Below, one piece after another: positions 7,744 through 15,502 of a stretch of DNA of 64,000 nt. The notes beneath the pieces were generated by a model, which saw only the letters and a program-made list of their open reading frames with translations, did no database searches and was not told the origin of the DNA. The translations under genes and the position numbers were made by a program. The stretch comes from Actinomadura_C alba. GTDB lineage: Bacteria > Actinomycetota > Actinomycetes > Streptosporangiales > Streptosporangiaceae. Location: the NCBI RefSeq assembly GCF_039530285.1, contig NZ_BAAAOK010000011.1, positions 496,001-560,000 on the forward strand. Direction: 5' to 3'. Within the stretch, counting starts at the first letter, position 1, and each line of letters begins with the position of its first letter.

Positions 7744-8655
7744 GTGAGCGATCAGCAGGACCAGTCGACAGATCTCCAGGGCAGGGTCGCCGTCGTCACC
7801 GGAGCGGGCGGCGGGCTCGGCCGCTCCGAGGCCCTCGCCCTGGCGGCCGCGGGTGCGCGCCTGACGCTGAACGACCTGCCGGGAGACGCCGTGCACGCCG
7901 TCGCCGAGGAGATCCGGGCGAGGGGCGGCACGGCCACCGTGCACGAGGGCGACATCGCCGATGGGGCCACCGCCGAGGGGGTCGTGAAGACCGCGCTGAG
8001 CGCCTACGGCTCCCTCGACATCCTGGTGAACAACGCGGGCTTCACTCGAGACCGGATGATCTTCAACATGTCCGAGCGGGAATGGGACGACGTCATCCGC
8101 GTTCACCTGCGGGGGCACTTCGTCACCTCACGGCACGCCACGGCCTACTGGCGGCAGAAGGCCAAGGACACCGGCGGCCCGGTCTACGCCCGGGTCGTCA
8201 ACACCTCCTCCGAGGCGTTCCTGCTCGGCGCCGCGGGCCAGCCCAACTACGCCGCGGCCAAGGGCGGCATCGCCGCCCTGACCCTTTCCATCTCGCATGC
8301 CTGCGGCCGCTACGGCGTCCGGGTCAACGCGATCTGCCCGCGCGCCCGTACCGGCATGACCGCCGAGGTGTTCGGGCCGGCCCCCGCCGACGGCGCCGAC
8401 CCGCTGTCGCCCGACCACGTGGCGCCGCTGGTCGTCTACCTCGCCTCGCCGGCGGCCGAGCACGTCACCGGCCAGGTCATCATCGTCCACGGCGGCATGG
8501 TGGCGGTGATGGCCGCGCCGGTGGTCGCGCACACCGTGCGTACGGAGGGCACCTGGACGGCCGCGAGCCTCGCCGAAGCACTCGGCCCGCACCTCGCGAA
8601 CCCCGACCCCGATCCGAACCCCTCGTTGAGTCGTGGCGTGTCGGGCCGTCCGTGA
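7744..8655 (+). CDS. SDR-family oxidoreductase (steroid-catabolism type)
   Basis: A 303-residue classical SDR from the GTG at 7744, which has GGAGGAG ten bases upstream. It shows the cofactor motif TGAGGGLG, NNAG, a catalytic serine in NTSSEAF and the YAAAK active site. It resembles mycobacterial Rv3548c-type 3-hydroxyacyl-CoA/steroid dehydrogenases, which sit in the KstR regulon beside CYP125, as this gene does. The last ~10 residues (SLSRGVSGRP) are encoded by a palindromic repeat whose left arm runs into the stop codon, so the tail is repeat-derived. Confidence 0.8.
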   Translation: MSDQQDQSTDLQGRVAVVTGAGGGLGRSEALALAAAGARLTLNDLPGDAVHAVAEEIRARGGTATVHEGDIADGATAEGVVKTALSAYGSLDILVNNAGFTRDRMIFNMSEREWDDVIRVHLRGHFVTSRHATAYWRQKAKDTGGPVYARVVNTSSEAFLLGAAGQPNYAAAKGGIAALTLSISHACGRYGVRVNAICPRARTGMTAEVFGPAPADGADPLSPDHVAPLVVYLASPAAEHVTGQVIIVHGGMVAVMAAPVVAHTVRTEGTWTAASLAEALGPHLANPDPDPNPSLSRGVSGRP

Positions 8656-8686
8656 CCGCGCGGACCCCGACACGCCACGAGTCGAC
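8625..8686. repeat. Palindromic repeat family A, copy 2
   Basis: Left arm 8625-8645 (GTTGAGTCGTGGCGTGTCGGG) and right arm 8666-8686 pair at 19 of 21 positions around a 20-base loop that holds the SDR stop codon. It is closely related to the copy at 1909-1971. It could form a strong RNA hairpin between the SDR and P450 genes. Confidence 0.85.
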
Positions 8687-8706
8687 GGAAGCGAGGAGGC
8701 TTCTCG

Positions 8707-9933
8707 ATGGCTCCCGACATCAACCTCGTCGACCCCGACGTGTACGAACGCGGCGGGATGCCGCACGGCCTGTTCGACTGGCTACGGAAGAACGCGCCGG
8801 TCTTCTGGCACGAGGGCGATTCAGAGCGCGGCTGGCCGGGGTTCTGGGCGATCACCCGGCACGAGGACGTCGTGCGCGTCTCGCGGCATCCGGAGATCTT
8901 CTCCTCGCGCGAACGCCTCGCCCTCTTCGACGAGCTACCCGACGAGGACATCGCCCTGCAGCAGATGATGATGCTCAACCAGGACCCACCCGAGCACTCG
9001 CGCAAGCGCGGGATCGTCAACCGCGGCTTCACCCCGCGCGCGATCGGGGCACTCGAACAGCACATCCGCGACATCTGCCGTGACCTCGTCGACGAAGTGA
9101 CGGCGTCCGACGAGGCCGACTTCGTGCGCGACATCGCCGCGACGCTGCCGCTCTACGTGATCTGCGAGCTGCTCGGCGCCCCGGTGGAGGACCGCGGCAA
9201 GATCTTCGAGTGGTCGAACCGGCTGATCGGCGGCGACGACCCCGAGTTCCAGCGCACCCGCGAGGACGGCCAGGACGCCGCCGCGCAGCTCTACGCCTAC
9301 GCCAACGAGCTCGCCGCGGAACGCCGCGAGAATCCCCGCGACGACATCGTCACCAAGCTCCTCCGGCCCGACGAGCACGGCCAAGAGCTGAGCACCGACG
9401 AGTTCGACCTGTTCGTGCTGCTCCTGTCGGTGGCCGGCAACGAGACGACCCGCAACGCGGCGTCCGGCGGGATGCTGGCGCTGCTGGAGCATCCCGGCCA
9501 GTGGCGGCGGCTCCGGGAGGGCACCGCCACGACGGCCACCGCCGTTGAGGAGATCGTACGGTGGGTCACGCCGGTCAACCTGTTCCGCCGCACCGCCCTG
9601 CGCGACACCGAGCTGCGCGGGCAGCGGATCAAGGAGGGCGACAAGGTGGTCGTCTTCTACGGCTCGGCCAACCGGGACGAGGACGTCTTCGATTCCCCTG
9701 AGCTCTTCGACGTCGGCCGCGACCCCAACCCGCAGATCGGGTTCGGCGGAGGCGGGCCGCATTTCTGCCTCGGCGCCCACCTCGCCCGGCTCGAGCTCCG
9801 TGTGCTCTTCGAAACACTTTTGGACTCGGCGCCCAATATCGAACTCTCCGGTAACGTACGGAGGCTAAGGTCTAATTTCATCAACGGGATCAAGGAGATG
9901 CCGGTGCGGTTCCAGACCGACGGCACCCCGTGA
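8707..9933 (+). CDS. CYP125-like cytochrome P450 (steroid C26-hydroxylase type)
   Basis: A 408-residue P450 with I-helix AGNETTRN, ExxR in EEIVRW and heme loop FGGGGPHFCLGAH (Cys354). DPDVYERGG, MMLNQDPPEHSRKR and RGFTPRA closely follow mycobacterial CYP125, which oxidises the terminal methyl of the cholesterol side chain. The ATG at 8707 has GAGGAGG seven bases upstream. It lies downstream of a KstR-type operator and the SDR. The companion redox partner is probably the 3Fe-4S ferredoxin at 15241. CYP142- or CYP124-like enzymes with the same reaction are close alternatives. Confidence 0.85.
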   Translation: MAPDINLVDPDVYERGGMPHGLFDWLRKNAPVFWHEGDSERGWPGFWAITRHEDVVRVSRHPEIFSSRERLALFDELPDEDIALQQMMMLNQDPPEHSRKRGIVNRGFTPRAIGALEQHIRDICRDLVDEVTASDEADFVRDIAATLPLYVICELLGAPVEDRGKIFEWSNRLIGGDDPEFQRTREDGQDAAAQLYAYANELAAERRENPRDDIVTKLLRPDEHGQELSTDEFDLFVLLLSVAGNETTRNAASGGMLALLEHPGQWRRLREGTATTATAVEEIVRWVTPVNLFRRTALRDTELRGQRIKEGDKVVVFYGSANRDEDVFDSPELFDVGRDPNPQIGFGGGGPHFCLGAHLARLELRVLFETLLDSAPNIELSGNVRRLRSNFINGIKEMPVRFQTDGTP

Positions 9934-9949
9934 CGGGGAGGGGTGGTAC

Positions 9950-11203
9950 GTGAGCGGGGTCGATGACGGGCCATTGCGAGTGGCCCTGCTTTCGTACCGG
10001 AGCAAGCCGCACTGCGGCGGTCAGGGCGTCTATCTCAGGCATCTGAGCAGGGAACTGGCCGCGCTGGGGCACCACGTCGAGGTGCTGTCCGGCCAGCCCT
10101 ACCCCGAGCTCGACGACGAGCGCATCACCTTGACGAAACTGCCCAGCCTCGATCTCTACAACGACGACGACCCGTTCCGGACTCCCGGCCTCAAGGAGTA
10201 CCGCGACTGGATCGACGTCCTCGAGGTGGCCCACATGCGGACCGGCGGCTTCCCCGAACCGCTGACCTTCAGCCTGCGCGCGCTGCGCGAGCTCCGAGGA
10301 CGCCGCGCCGACTTCGACGTCGTGCACGACAACCAGGTCCTCGGATTCGGCAACCTGCGCATCCCCGGCCTCGGCCTGCCCCTGGTGACGAGCATCCACC
10401 ACCCGATCAGCGTCGACCGGCGCATCGAGATCGAGGCGGCCAAGGGCATCAAGCAGAACTTCGGCAAGCGCCGGTGGTACGGATTCGTCCGCATGCAGGC
10501 GCGGGTCTCGCGCCGGATCGGCCGGATCCTCACCGTCTCGGAGTCGTCGAAGGTCGACATCGTCAAGGACTTCGGGGCCGATCCCGGCGACATCCACATC
10601 CTGCCGCTGGGCGTCGACACCCGCGTCTTCCACCCGCGCGAGGCTCCCCGGGTGCCGGGCCGCATCGTCGCCGTGGCGAGCGCCGACTCGCCGATCAAGG
10701 GCGTCTCGACACTGCTCCGGGCGGTGGCGAAGCTGGCCACCGAGCGCGACGTGCACGTCGTGGTGGTGAGCAAGCCCACGAAGGACGGCCCGACCGACCG
10801 ACTGGTGCGGGAGCTGTCCCTCGGCGAACGCGTACGGTTCGTGAGCGGGATCAGCGACGACGAGCTCGGCGAGCTGCTCGCCGGCGCCGAGATCGGTGTC
10901 GTGCCCTCCCTGTACGAGGGGTTCTCACTGCCGGCGGTCGAGCACATGGCCTCGGGCACGCCGCTGGTGGCGAGCCGCACGGGTGCGCTGCCCGAGGTGG
11001 TCGGCGACGCCGGCGTGCTGGTCGAGCCCGGCGACGTCGAAGAACTCGCGTCCGTGCTGCGCCGCCTGCACGACTCCGCGGCCGAGCGCGCCCGGGTCGC
11101 CGAGGCCGGCCTCCAGCGCGTCCAGGAGCGATTCGCCTGGCCGGCGGTGGCCGCCGCCACGGTCGAGCACTACCGGTCCGCCATCGCCACCGGGCCGCGA
11201 TGA
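9950..11203 (+). CDS. Family 4 glycosyltransferase
   Basis: A 417-residue GT-B glycosyltransferase with an N-terminal LLSYRSKPHCGGQGVY motif, PLGVDTRVF, and the C-terminal EGFSLPAVEHMASG donor-site signature. It resembles mycobacterial Rv0225 as I recall it. The GTG at 9950 is preceded by GGGGAGG and lies 16 bases after the P450, so it shares that transcript. The next two genes (methyltransferase and alpha-barrel protein) usually travel with this glycosyltransferase in actinobacteria, which suggests a conserved cell-envelope glycoconjugate step rather than sterol breakdown. Confidence 0.85.
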   Translation: MSGVDDGPLRVALLSYRSKPHCGGQGVYLRHLSRELAALGHHVEVLSGQPYPELDDERITLTKLPSLDLYNDDDPFRTPGLKEYRDWIDVLEVAHMRTGGFPEPLTFSLRALRELRGRRADFDVVHDNQVLGFGNLRIPGLGLPLVTSIHHPISVDRRIEIEAAKGIKQNFGKRRWYGFVRMQARVSRRIGRILTVSESSKVDIVKDFGADPGDIHILPLGVDTRVFHPREAPRVPGRIVAVASADSPIKGVSTLLRAVAKLATERDVHVVVVSKPTKDGPTDRLVRELSLGERVRFVSGISDDELGELLAGAEIGVVPSLYEGFSLPAVEHMASGTPLVASRTGALPEVVGDAGVLVEPGDVEELASVLRRLHDSAAERARVAEAGLQRVQERFAWPAVAAATVEHYRSAIATGPR

Positions 11204-11267
11204 ACGCGGCCCGGCGAACATCTGGAGGGACCGCCACCCGGCTCTCAGGCACGGAAGGAGCACCACC

Positions 11268-12038
11268 CTGCTGACCGTGGATTTCCAGCGGTTCCCCCTC
11301 TCACCCGGAGACCACGTCCTCGACATGGGGTGCGGTGCCGGACGGCACGCCTTCGAGGTGTACCGCCGAGGCGCCAACGTCGTGGCGTTCGACATGGACC
11401 GCGAGGAGCTCGCGGAGGTGTCGAGGATGTTCGGTGCGATGGAGCTGGCCGGCGAGGTTCCCGAGGGTGCCTCGGCCAAGACCGTGCAGGGCGACGCCCT
11501 GGGGCTGCCGTTCCCCGACGACTCGTTCGACAAGATCATCGCTGCGGAGGTCCTGGAGCACATCCCGGACGACATGTCGGCGATGACCGAGCTCCTGCGC
11601 GTGCTCAAGCCCGGCGGCCGGCTGGCCGTCACAGTGCCGAGCTGGCTGCCCGAGCGGATCTGCTGGGCACTGTCGGAGGACTACCACACCGCTCCGGGCG
11701 GGCACGTGCGCATCTACACCCGTGCGGAACTGGAGGCCAAGCTCAAGGCCACCGGCTTCCGGGTGGACGGCCACCATCACGCGCACGGGCTGCACGCCCC
11801 GTACTGGTGGATCAAGTGTGCGGTCGGCGTTAACAACGACGGCAACCCCGTCGCCAAGGCCTACCACCAGGTGCTGGTGTGGGACATCATGAAGCGGCCG
11901 CTCGCCACCCGCCTGGCCGAGCGCGTGCTCAACCCGGTCATCGGCAAGAGCGTCGTCGTCTACTTCACCAAACCGCACGGGCCGAGCGAGACGCTCGCCG
12001 GCGACGGGGGCAGGGAGAAGACGGATGCCGCGGCCTGA
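11268..12038 (+). CDS. Class I SAM-dependent methyltransferase (CTG start likely)
   Basis: A type-11 methyltransferase with motif I HVLDMGCGAGRHAFE, acidic strand VVAFDMD, and post-I residues DALGLPFPDDSFD. Relatives, as I recall, begin MLTVDF; here that alignment requires the CTG at 11268, which has AAGGAG seven bases upstream. The first standard start is GTG at 11277 with poor spacing. The 3' end overlaps the next gene by 14 bases. Sits between the Rv0225-like glycosyltransferase and the alpha-barrel protein, as in the conserved actinobacterial trio (Rv0224c-like). Confidence 0.8.
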   Translation: MLTVDFQRFPLSPGDHVLDMGCGAGRHAFEVYRRGANVVAFDMDREELAEVSRMFGAMELAGEVPEGASAKTVQGDALGLPFPDDSFDKIIAAEVLEHIPDDMSAMTELLRVLKPGGRLAVTVPSWLPERICWALSEDYHTAPGGHVRIYTRAELEAKLKATGFRVDGHHHAHGLHAPYWWIKCAVGVNNDGNPVAKAYHQVLVWDIMKRPLATRLAERVLNPVIGKSVVVYFTKPHGPSETLAGDGGREKTDAAA

Positions 12039-13155
12039 CTCCGGACAGCCCTCGGTCCCCGGGGTGCTGACCGCGGAGCAGGTGGCCGCAGCGGCGCGGA
12101 GCATCGCGTCGCAACAGGAACCGTCGGGCGCCATTCCGTGGTTCGCGCCGATCGGCGGCGTGCCCGGCCACGTCGACGCGTGGAACCACGTCGAGGCCGC
12201 GATGGCGCTCAGCGTGGCGGGACTGACCGAGCCTTCTCGGCGGGCGTACGAGTGGCTGCTGACCGCACAACGCCCCGACGGCTCTTGGCCGGCGAAGTGG
12301 GTGCTCGGCGAGGTCACCGAACCGGGCGGCGAGTCGAACCACGCCGCCTACGTCGCGGTCGGCGTGTGGCACGAACTCCTGGTCAGCGGCGACGAGGGGT
12401 TCGCCGAGCGCATGTGGCCGACCGTGCGGCGCGCCATCGAGTTCGCCCTCGGCCTGCAGTCCGCGCGCGGGGAGATCATCTGGATCCGCCGCCCCGACGG
12501 CTCACCGAGCGACCACGCGCTACTCACCGGCTGCTCGTCGATCTACCAGTCGCTGCGGTGCGCGGTCGCCCTCGCGGAGCGGCTGGGCGATCCGCAGCCC
12601 GACTGGGAGCTCTCCGCGGACCAGCTGGGCCACGTGGTCGCGGCCCACCCCGAGGCGTTCGCCGACAAGAGCCGGTACTCGATGGACTGGTACTACCCGA
12701 TGCTCGGCGGGCCGGTCCGCGGCCCGGCGGCGCACCGGCGGGTCGCGGAGCACTGGGACGCGTTCGTCGTGCCCGGTCTCGGCTGCCGCTGCGTGTCCGA
12801 CCAGCCGTGGGTGACCGGAGCCGAGACGTGCGAGCTGGTACTGGCCCTCGACGCCGTCGGCGACACCGCCCGGGCGCTCGAGCTGTTCGAGTCGATACAG
12901 CACCTGCGGCACGCCGACGGGTCGTACTGGACGGGCTACCAGTTCGCCAACGACCGGCACTTCCCTGGAGACCGGTCCACCTATACGGCCGCCGCGGTCA
13001 TCCTCGCGGCGGACGCGCTGTCGGGCACGACCCCGGGCGCGACCATCTTCAAGGAGGTCGGCGGCAGGGTGCTGGGCCCGTCCGAGCCCGCCGACCCGGT
13101 CGCCTGCGGCTGCGCCCCCGCGACGCTCCCCAGCCCGGTGCCCACCGGCTCCTGA
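12025..13155 (+). CDS. Prenyltransferase/squalene-cyclase-like alpha-barrel protein
   Basis: A 376-residue protein with alpha/alpha-barrel repeats (TAQRPDGSWPAKW, LQSARGEIIW, HLRHADGSYWTG) like those of prenyltransferases, terpene cyclases and glycoside hydrolases. I see no DxDD motif, and the FPGDRSTYTAAAVILAAD segment is typical of the conserved companion of the GT4/methyltransferase pair. Catalysis is not established: polysaccharide processing is as likely as prenyl chemistry. The ATG at 12025 overlaps the methyltransferase end, so it is translationally coupled and closes the 8707-13155 operon. Confidence 0.65.
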   Translation: MPRPDSGQPSVPGVLTAEQVAAAARSIASQQEPSGAIPWFAPIGGVPGHVDAWNHVEAAMALSVAGLTEPSRRAYEWLLTAQRPDGSWPAKWVLGEVTEPGGESNHAAYVAVGVWHELLVSGDEGFAERMWPTVRRAIEFALGLQSARGEIIWIRRPDGSPSDHALLTGCSSIYQSLRCAVALAERLGDPQPDWELSADQLGHVVAAHPEAFADKSRYSMDWYYPMLGGPVRGPAAHRRVAEHWDAFVVPGLGCRCVSDQPWVTGAETCELVLALDAVGDTARALELFESIQHLRHADGSYWTGYQFANDRHFPGDRSTYTAAAVILAADALSGTTPGATIFKEVGGRVLGPSEPADPVACGCAPATLPSPVPTGS

Positions 13156-13211
13156 CCCTCGACCGGCGTGCTCACGCAGTGTCCGCGGGTGACCGGCCCG
13201 GTCCTGAGCCG

Positions 13212-13748
13212 TCACGGGGCGATTTCGGCGCGAACGTCCATGAGGGCGAAGCCCAGCAGGTTGAGTCCACGCCACTGCGACGGGCGGAGGCTCTCGGGCT
13301 GCTGCTCGCCGAGCCCGATGCCCCAGATGGTGTCGTAGGGGCTCGCCTCGACGAGCACCTTGCCCGACGTCGACAGCAGGAAGTTCCTGAGCCGCCCGGG
13401 TGTGCCGAACTTCGCACGGTTGCCGGCCACGACGATGTCGTAGCGGTGCTCGACCCAGACCGTCTCATCGAATCCCCGTACCGTGCGGCCGGCCGCCTTC
13501 GCCTTGCCGGGATCGGGGTCGGCGAGGATCCGCGCCTCCGCCTCGGCGTCGCCGAACAACCGAGCCTTGCCGGTCATCATGAAATGCTCGGCGGTGGGAT
13601 AGCCGACGCCGTCGACCGTGAACGGTGACGGGTACCACTGGCTCAGGCAGCTCTTGCCGATGCCGTGGGCCTGCTTGCCACCCCAGAACAGCACGAATTC
13701 CGGCAGCGCCCTCTGCCGATCGAGCGTGATCAGATCGTCGACGCGCAT
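13212..13748 (-). CDS. NADAR-domain protein (YbiA/DUF1768 family)
   Basis: About 178 residues from the ATG at 13748 (upstream TTG and GTG options lack a ribosome site). FVLFWGG, the CLSQWYPSPF segment, TAEHFMMTGKA and SPYDTIWGIGLG are family hallmarks. NADAR proteins are N-glycosidases acting on ADP-ribose-like or toxic riboflavin-pathway intermediates, and some serve in NAD-linked stress or phage defence. It is an isolated minus-strand gene, convergent with the alpha-barrel gene. No partner gene is visible. Confidence 0.85.
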   Translation of the reverse strand: MRVDDLITLDRQRALPEFVLFWGGKQAHGIGKSCLSQWYPSPFTVDGVGYPTAEHFMMTGKARLFGDAEAEARILADPDPGKAKAAGRTVRGFDETVWVEHRYDIVVAGNRAKFGTPGRLRNFLLSTSGKVLVEASPYDTIWGIGLGEQQPESLRPSQWRGLNLLGFALMDVRAEIAP

Positions 13749-13795
13749 GGCGCGGATCGTGGCATGCGACGCGGACACGGGCAACGGGATTTCGC

Positions 13796-13817
13796 CGCGA
13801 ACAACTGCATGATCACG
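13796..13817. repeat. Palindromic repeat family B, half-copy
   Basis: A single 22-base arm identical to the right arm at 3163-3184 (CGCGAACAACTGCATG then ATCACG). It lies between the methyltransferase stop (13839) and the NADAR gene. No opposing arm is adjacent, so this copy cannot form the hairpin by itself. Confidence 0.85.
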
Positions 13818-13838
13818 CCGGAGAGGTCCGGAGCGTCG

Positions 13839-14501
13839 TCAGCCGATGCCGTCGGCGACCCGCTCCAGCACGCGCAGCGAACCCTCGGCGCGACGCTCCT
13901 CGAAGGCGCCGCTGGCGACCGCCCGCTGGTAGACGTGGTACGGCGCCTGGCCGCCGTCGGCGGGGTCGGGGAAGACGTCGTGGATGACGAGAGCGCCCCC
14001 GGCCTTCACCCAGGGCGCCCAGCCCTCGTAGTCGCCCTGCGCGTGCACTTCGGCGTGGCCGCCGTCAATGAAGAGCATCCCGACCGGCGTGCCCCACAGC
14101 GCCGACACCGCTCGGGACGCGCCCACGACCGCGACGACGTGCTCCTCCAGCCCGGCGGCGGCGATGGTGGAGCGGAAGGTCGGCAGCGTGTCCATCCGGC
14201 CGGTGTACAGGTCCACCAGCGATGGATCGTGGTGCTCCCAGCCGGCCTGGTTCTCCTCCGAGCCGTGATGGTGGTCCACGGTGACGACGACCGTGCCCGC
14301 CACGCGGGCCGCCGCCCCGAGGTAGATGGCGGACTTGCCGCAGTAGGTGCCGATCTCCAGGATCGGGCCGCGGGAGCCGTACTCCACTGCTGTCTCGTAG
14401 AGCGCGGTGCCCTCCGCCGGGGGCATGAAGCCCTTCGCGGCCAGGGCGGCGCGCACGAGGGCCACCGGCATCGCGGGCGATACGGTCAGGTCATCGGTCA
14501 C
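13839..14501 (-). CDS. Class I SAM-dependent methyltransferase (Methyltransf_24/TylF-like)
   Basis: A 220-residue methyltransferase from a GTG at 14501. PILEIGTYCGKSAIYLG is motif I, VVTVDHHHGSEENQ follows, and GMLFIDGGHAEVHAQGDYE carries the metal- or acceptor-site acidic residues of this family; VIHDVF follows. It may belong functionally to the neighbouring GT4/methyltransferase/alpha-barrel set, although it is on the opposite strand. Substrate unknown. A region with repeated CCATA steps lies just upstream, but no clear promoter is seen. Confidence 0.8.
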   Translation of the reverse strand: MTDDLTVSPAMPVALVRAALAAKGFMPPAEGTALYETAVEYGSRGPILEIGTYCGKSAIYLGAAARVAGTVVVTVDHHHGSEENQAGWEHHDPSLVDLYTGRMDTLPTFRSTIAAAGLEEHVVAVVGASRAVSALWGTPVGMLFIDGGHAEVHAQGDYEGWAPWVKAGGALVIHDVFPDPADGGQAPYHVYQRAVASGAFEERRAEGSLRVLERVADGIG

Positions 14502-14748
14502 GCCGAGACCCTATCCATATCCATACGGCCGAAGCCCGAAAGGTCCCCGTATCCCACTCCAGACGGTGCTCTGCCGGCTCGCCCGCGACGAGCCGGTCCC
14601 GTCATCGGCCCGCTCTGCGGCCCGGGTGGGTGCCACGGCCGTCCGGCGGGCGGGCGCGCAGTCCTCGTTTCCAACCCTGGAGGAGCTCGCCGAAAGGTGA
14701 CCGACCGGGTGCCCCGCCGCGCGCTCCGGCCGCCTTGCCGCCAAAGAC

Positions 14749-14762
14749 TGAAACATGTTCTA
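14749..14762 (+). promoter_or_regulatory. KstR-like box next to the PPOX gene start
   Basis: TGAAACATGTTCTA matches 11 of 14 positions of TAGAACGTGTTCTA at 7624 and keeps the AACATGTT core. It ends 8 bases before the GTG at 14771. TACTTT at 14761-14766 could be a -10 element overlapping the box, which would put the transcript start at or near the GTG (a leaderless mRNA). Confidence 0.55.
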
Positions 14763-14770
14763 CTTTCGGC

Positions 14771-15226
14771 GTGAGTGACCGCAATCGCATCGCCATGACC
14801 GAGGACGAGGTCTCCGCCCTGGTCACCGAGCACCGCAAGCTGCAGCTCGGCACCATCAATCCCGACGGAACCCCACATCTCGTGACGATGTTCTACGCGA
14901 TGGTGGACGACAAGATCGCATTCTGGACCTACCGCACCTCGCAGAAGGCCCGCAACATCGAGCGAGATCCGCGCGTCACGTGCCTGATCGAGACGGGCGA
15001 GGACTACTTCGAACTTCGCGGCGCCCTCATTTACGGCAACGCCAAGGTAATGACTGAACAGAACGAGGTTCGGTATGTTGGCGCTGAGGTGGTCAGGCGC
15101 ATGATGGATCTCCAGGACGACGACGTCGCGCCCTTCGTGGAGCAGACGGCCGCGAAACGCCACGCCTACATCGTGGAGCCCGTCCGCGTCGCCTCGTGGG
15201 ACCACCGCAAGCTCGCCGGGAACTGA
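14771..15226 (+). CDS. PPOX-class F420-dependent oxidoreductase family protein
   Basis: About 151 residues with a split-barrel flavin-binding fold: LQLGTINPDGTPHLVTMFY, DDKIAFWTYRTSQKARNIERDP and YFELRGALIYGNAKV. Family members use F420 or FMN; this group often accompanies steroid-catabolic P450 genes. GTG at 14771 sits directly after the KstR-like box with no Shine-Dalgarno; ATG at 14795 is the alternative. It heads a three-gene unit with the ferredoxin (14 bases downstream) and the alcohol dehydrogenase. It may reduce an enone or act on an unidentified sterol intermediate. Confidence 0.75.
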   Translation: MSDRNRIAMTEDEVSALVTEHRKLQLGTINPDGTPHLVTMFYAMVDDKIAFWTYRTSQKARNIERDPRVTCLIETGEDYFELRGALIYGNAKVMTEQNEVRYVGAEVVRRMMDLQDDDVAPFVEQTAAKRHAYIVEPVRVASWDHRKLAGN

Positions 15227-15240
15227 AGGAGAGAACACCG

Positions 15241-15432
15241 ATGGAGGTACGGGTCGACCCGCTGGTGTGCGAGGCCAACGGCGTGTGCGAAGGACTCGCG
15301 CCCGAGGTCTTCCGACTCGATGACGACGATGTTCTGCACATCGAGCAGCCGAACCCGCCGGCGGAACTGGCCGACCGGGTCCGCCACGCCGTCCGATCCT
15401 GCCCCAAGGCCGCGCTCTCCGTGAGTGACTGA
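15241..15432 (+). CDS. 3Fe-4S ferredoxin (P450 redox partner type)
   Basis: A 63-residue ferredoxin with Cys10 and Cys16 (CEANGVC) and Cys54 (SCPKAAL); the usual fourth cysteine is missing, as in 3Fe-4S ferredoxins that feed bacterial P450s. AAGGAGAG lies seven bases before the ATG. The nearest suitable partner is the CYP125-like P450 at 8707, which has a KstR-like box of its own. No ferredoxin reductase is present in the window. Confidence 0.85.
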   Translation: MEVRVDPLVCEANGVCEGLAPEVFRLDDDDVLHIEQPNPPAELADRVRHAVRSCPKAALSVSD

Positions 15433-15502
15433 CACCGCACCACCCCCACCACCCCACCCCCGGGCGCCGGTACGGCACCCACACCCCCACGTGGAGGCGA
15501 CC

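Noticed and set aside
10896..11267. Upstream extension of the methyltransferase frame to 10896
   Set aside because: It overlaps the GT4 gene 3' end in another frame and has no domain; the SAM-binding fold begins after 11268.
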